A stretch of DNA of 6,476 bases from Rhodospirillaceae bacterium (GTDB lineage Bacteria; Pseudomonadota; Alphaproteobacteria; UBA9219): the NCBI GenBank assembly GCA_003504035.1, contig DOBW01000081.1, positions 1 through 6,476 of the forward strand, in the 5' to 3' direction. Below are positions 6,441-6,476 of the stretch, in pieces. The notes beneath the pieces were generated by a model. That model did not search any database. It saw only the letters and a program-made list of their open reading frames with translations, and was not told where the DNA came from. The position numbers and the translations under genes were made by a program. Numbering within the stretch: position 1 is the first letter of the stretch; every line of letters begins with the position of its first letter.

Positions 6441-6476
6441 AGTATTCATCCCTTTTTGTCATCCCTGCGAAGGCAG
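6437..6476 (+). CDS. Start of next gene, probably second M16 peptidase (partial)
   Basis: Only 13 codons are inside the window (MKYSSLFVIPAKA), cut by the right edge. The ATG overlaps the preceding stop as ATGA and has a good ribosome binding site, so a translationally coupled gene is likely. From the usual gene order I infer that it encodes the second M16 protein, the Arg/Tyr-bearing partner that often lacks the zinc motif; nothing in the visible residues proves this. A basic residue followed by hydrophobic residues would fit the start of a signal peptide. However, residues 8-13 (VIPAKA) match the peptide encoded by a common palindromic repeat, so the N-terminus may be altered by an insertion. 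Confidence 0.55.
   Translation, partial: MKYSSLFVIPAKA
6458..6476. repeat. Left part of a dispersed palindromic repeat (truncated)
   Basis: The last 19 bases read GTCATCCCTGCGAAGGCAG. They contain a perfect CTGC (6465-6468) / GCAG (6473-6476) stem around a GAAG loop, and the window stops where the matching GGGAT arm would follow. This agrees with the left half of a short palindrome scattered through many proteobacterial genomes, with cores such as GTCATTCCCGCGAAAGCGGGAATCC, which in one reading frame encodes VIPAKAGI. The assignment rests on my memory of that repeat and on a half-visible stem, since the right arm is outside the window. Confidence 0.55.

Overview
The window reads as one densely packed, plus-strand block of housekeeping genes from an alphaproteobacterium. 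In order it holds: ribF (FAD/FMN synthesis), ileS (isoleucyl-tRNA synthetase), lspA (lipoprotein signal peptidase), a small lipoprotein of the DUF3035/BamF-like type, a secreted M16 zinc protease, and the first 13 codons of a further gene that is probably the second M16 protease of a pair. The assignment to Alphaproteobacteria rests on the DUF3035 lipoprotein, a family I know only from that class, and on the gene order lspA - DUF3035 - M16 - M16, which I recall from Rhodospirillales-like genomes. By eye the base composition is moderate (roughly half G+C), lower than in many free-living members of the class. Genus cannot be decided from this sequence.

Layout: 1-155 is non-coding or contains only the tail of an unseen gene; I see no secure promoter there. 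ribF (156-1097) is followed after 69 bases by ileS (1167-4046). lspA (4051-4533) starts 4 bases after the ileS stop. The lipoprotein gene (4567-5100) follows after 33 bases with the best Shine-Dalgarno of the window. The M16 gene (5100-6440) overlaps the lipoprotein stop as TAATG, and the next gene (from 6437) overlaps the M16 stop as ATGA. I see no convincing terminator between any of the genes, so they are probably co-transcribed, at least from ileS onward.

How the genes fit together: ribF and ileS are cytoplasmic housekeeping enzymes. The downstream half is an envelope group: LspA matures lipoproteins, the next gene encodes a lipoprotein that would be its substrate, and the M16 protein carries a Sec signal peptide, so it acts in the periplasm. 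The M16 protein has the zinc site but appears to lack the C-terminal Arg/Tyr pair, which fits a heterodimer with the product of the next gene.

The region is mostly ordinary and I do not see a new biological system. The points most worth a second look are: a truncated palindromic sequence at the right edge, of the widespread type that encodes VIPAKAG, lying within the first codons of the next gene; a near-identical 24/27-base sequence found both upstream of ribF and across the ileS-lspA junction; and a KQSKS variant of the KMSKS loop in IleS.
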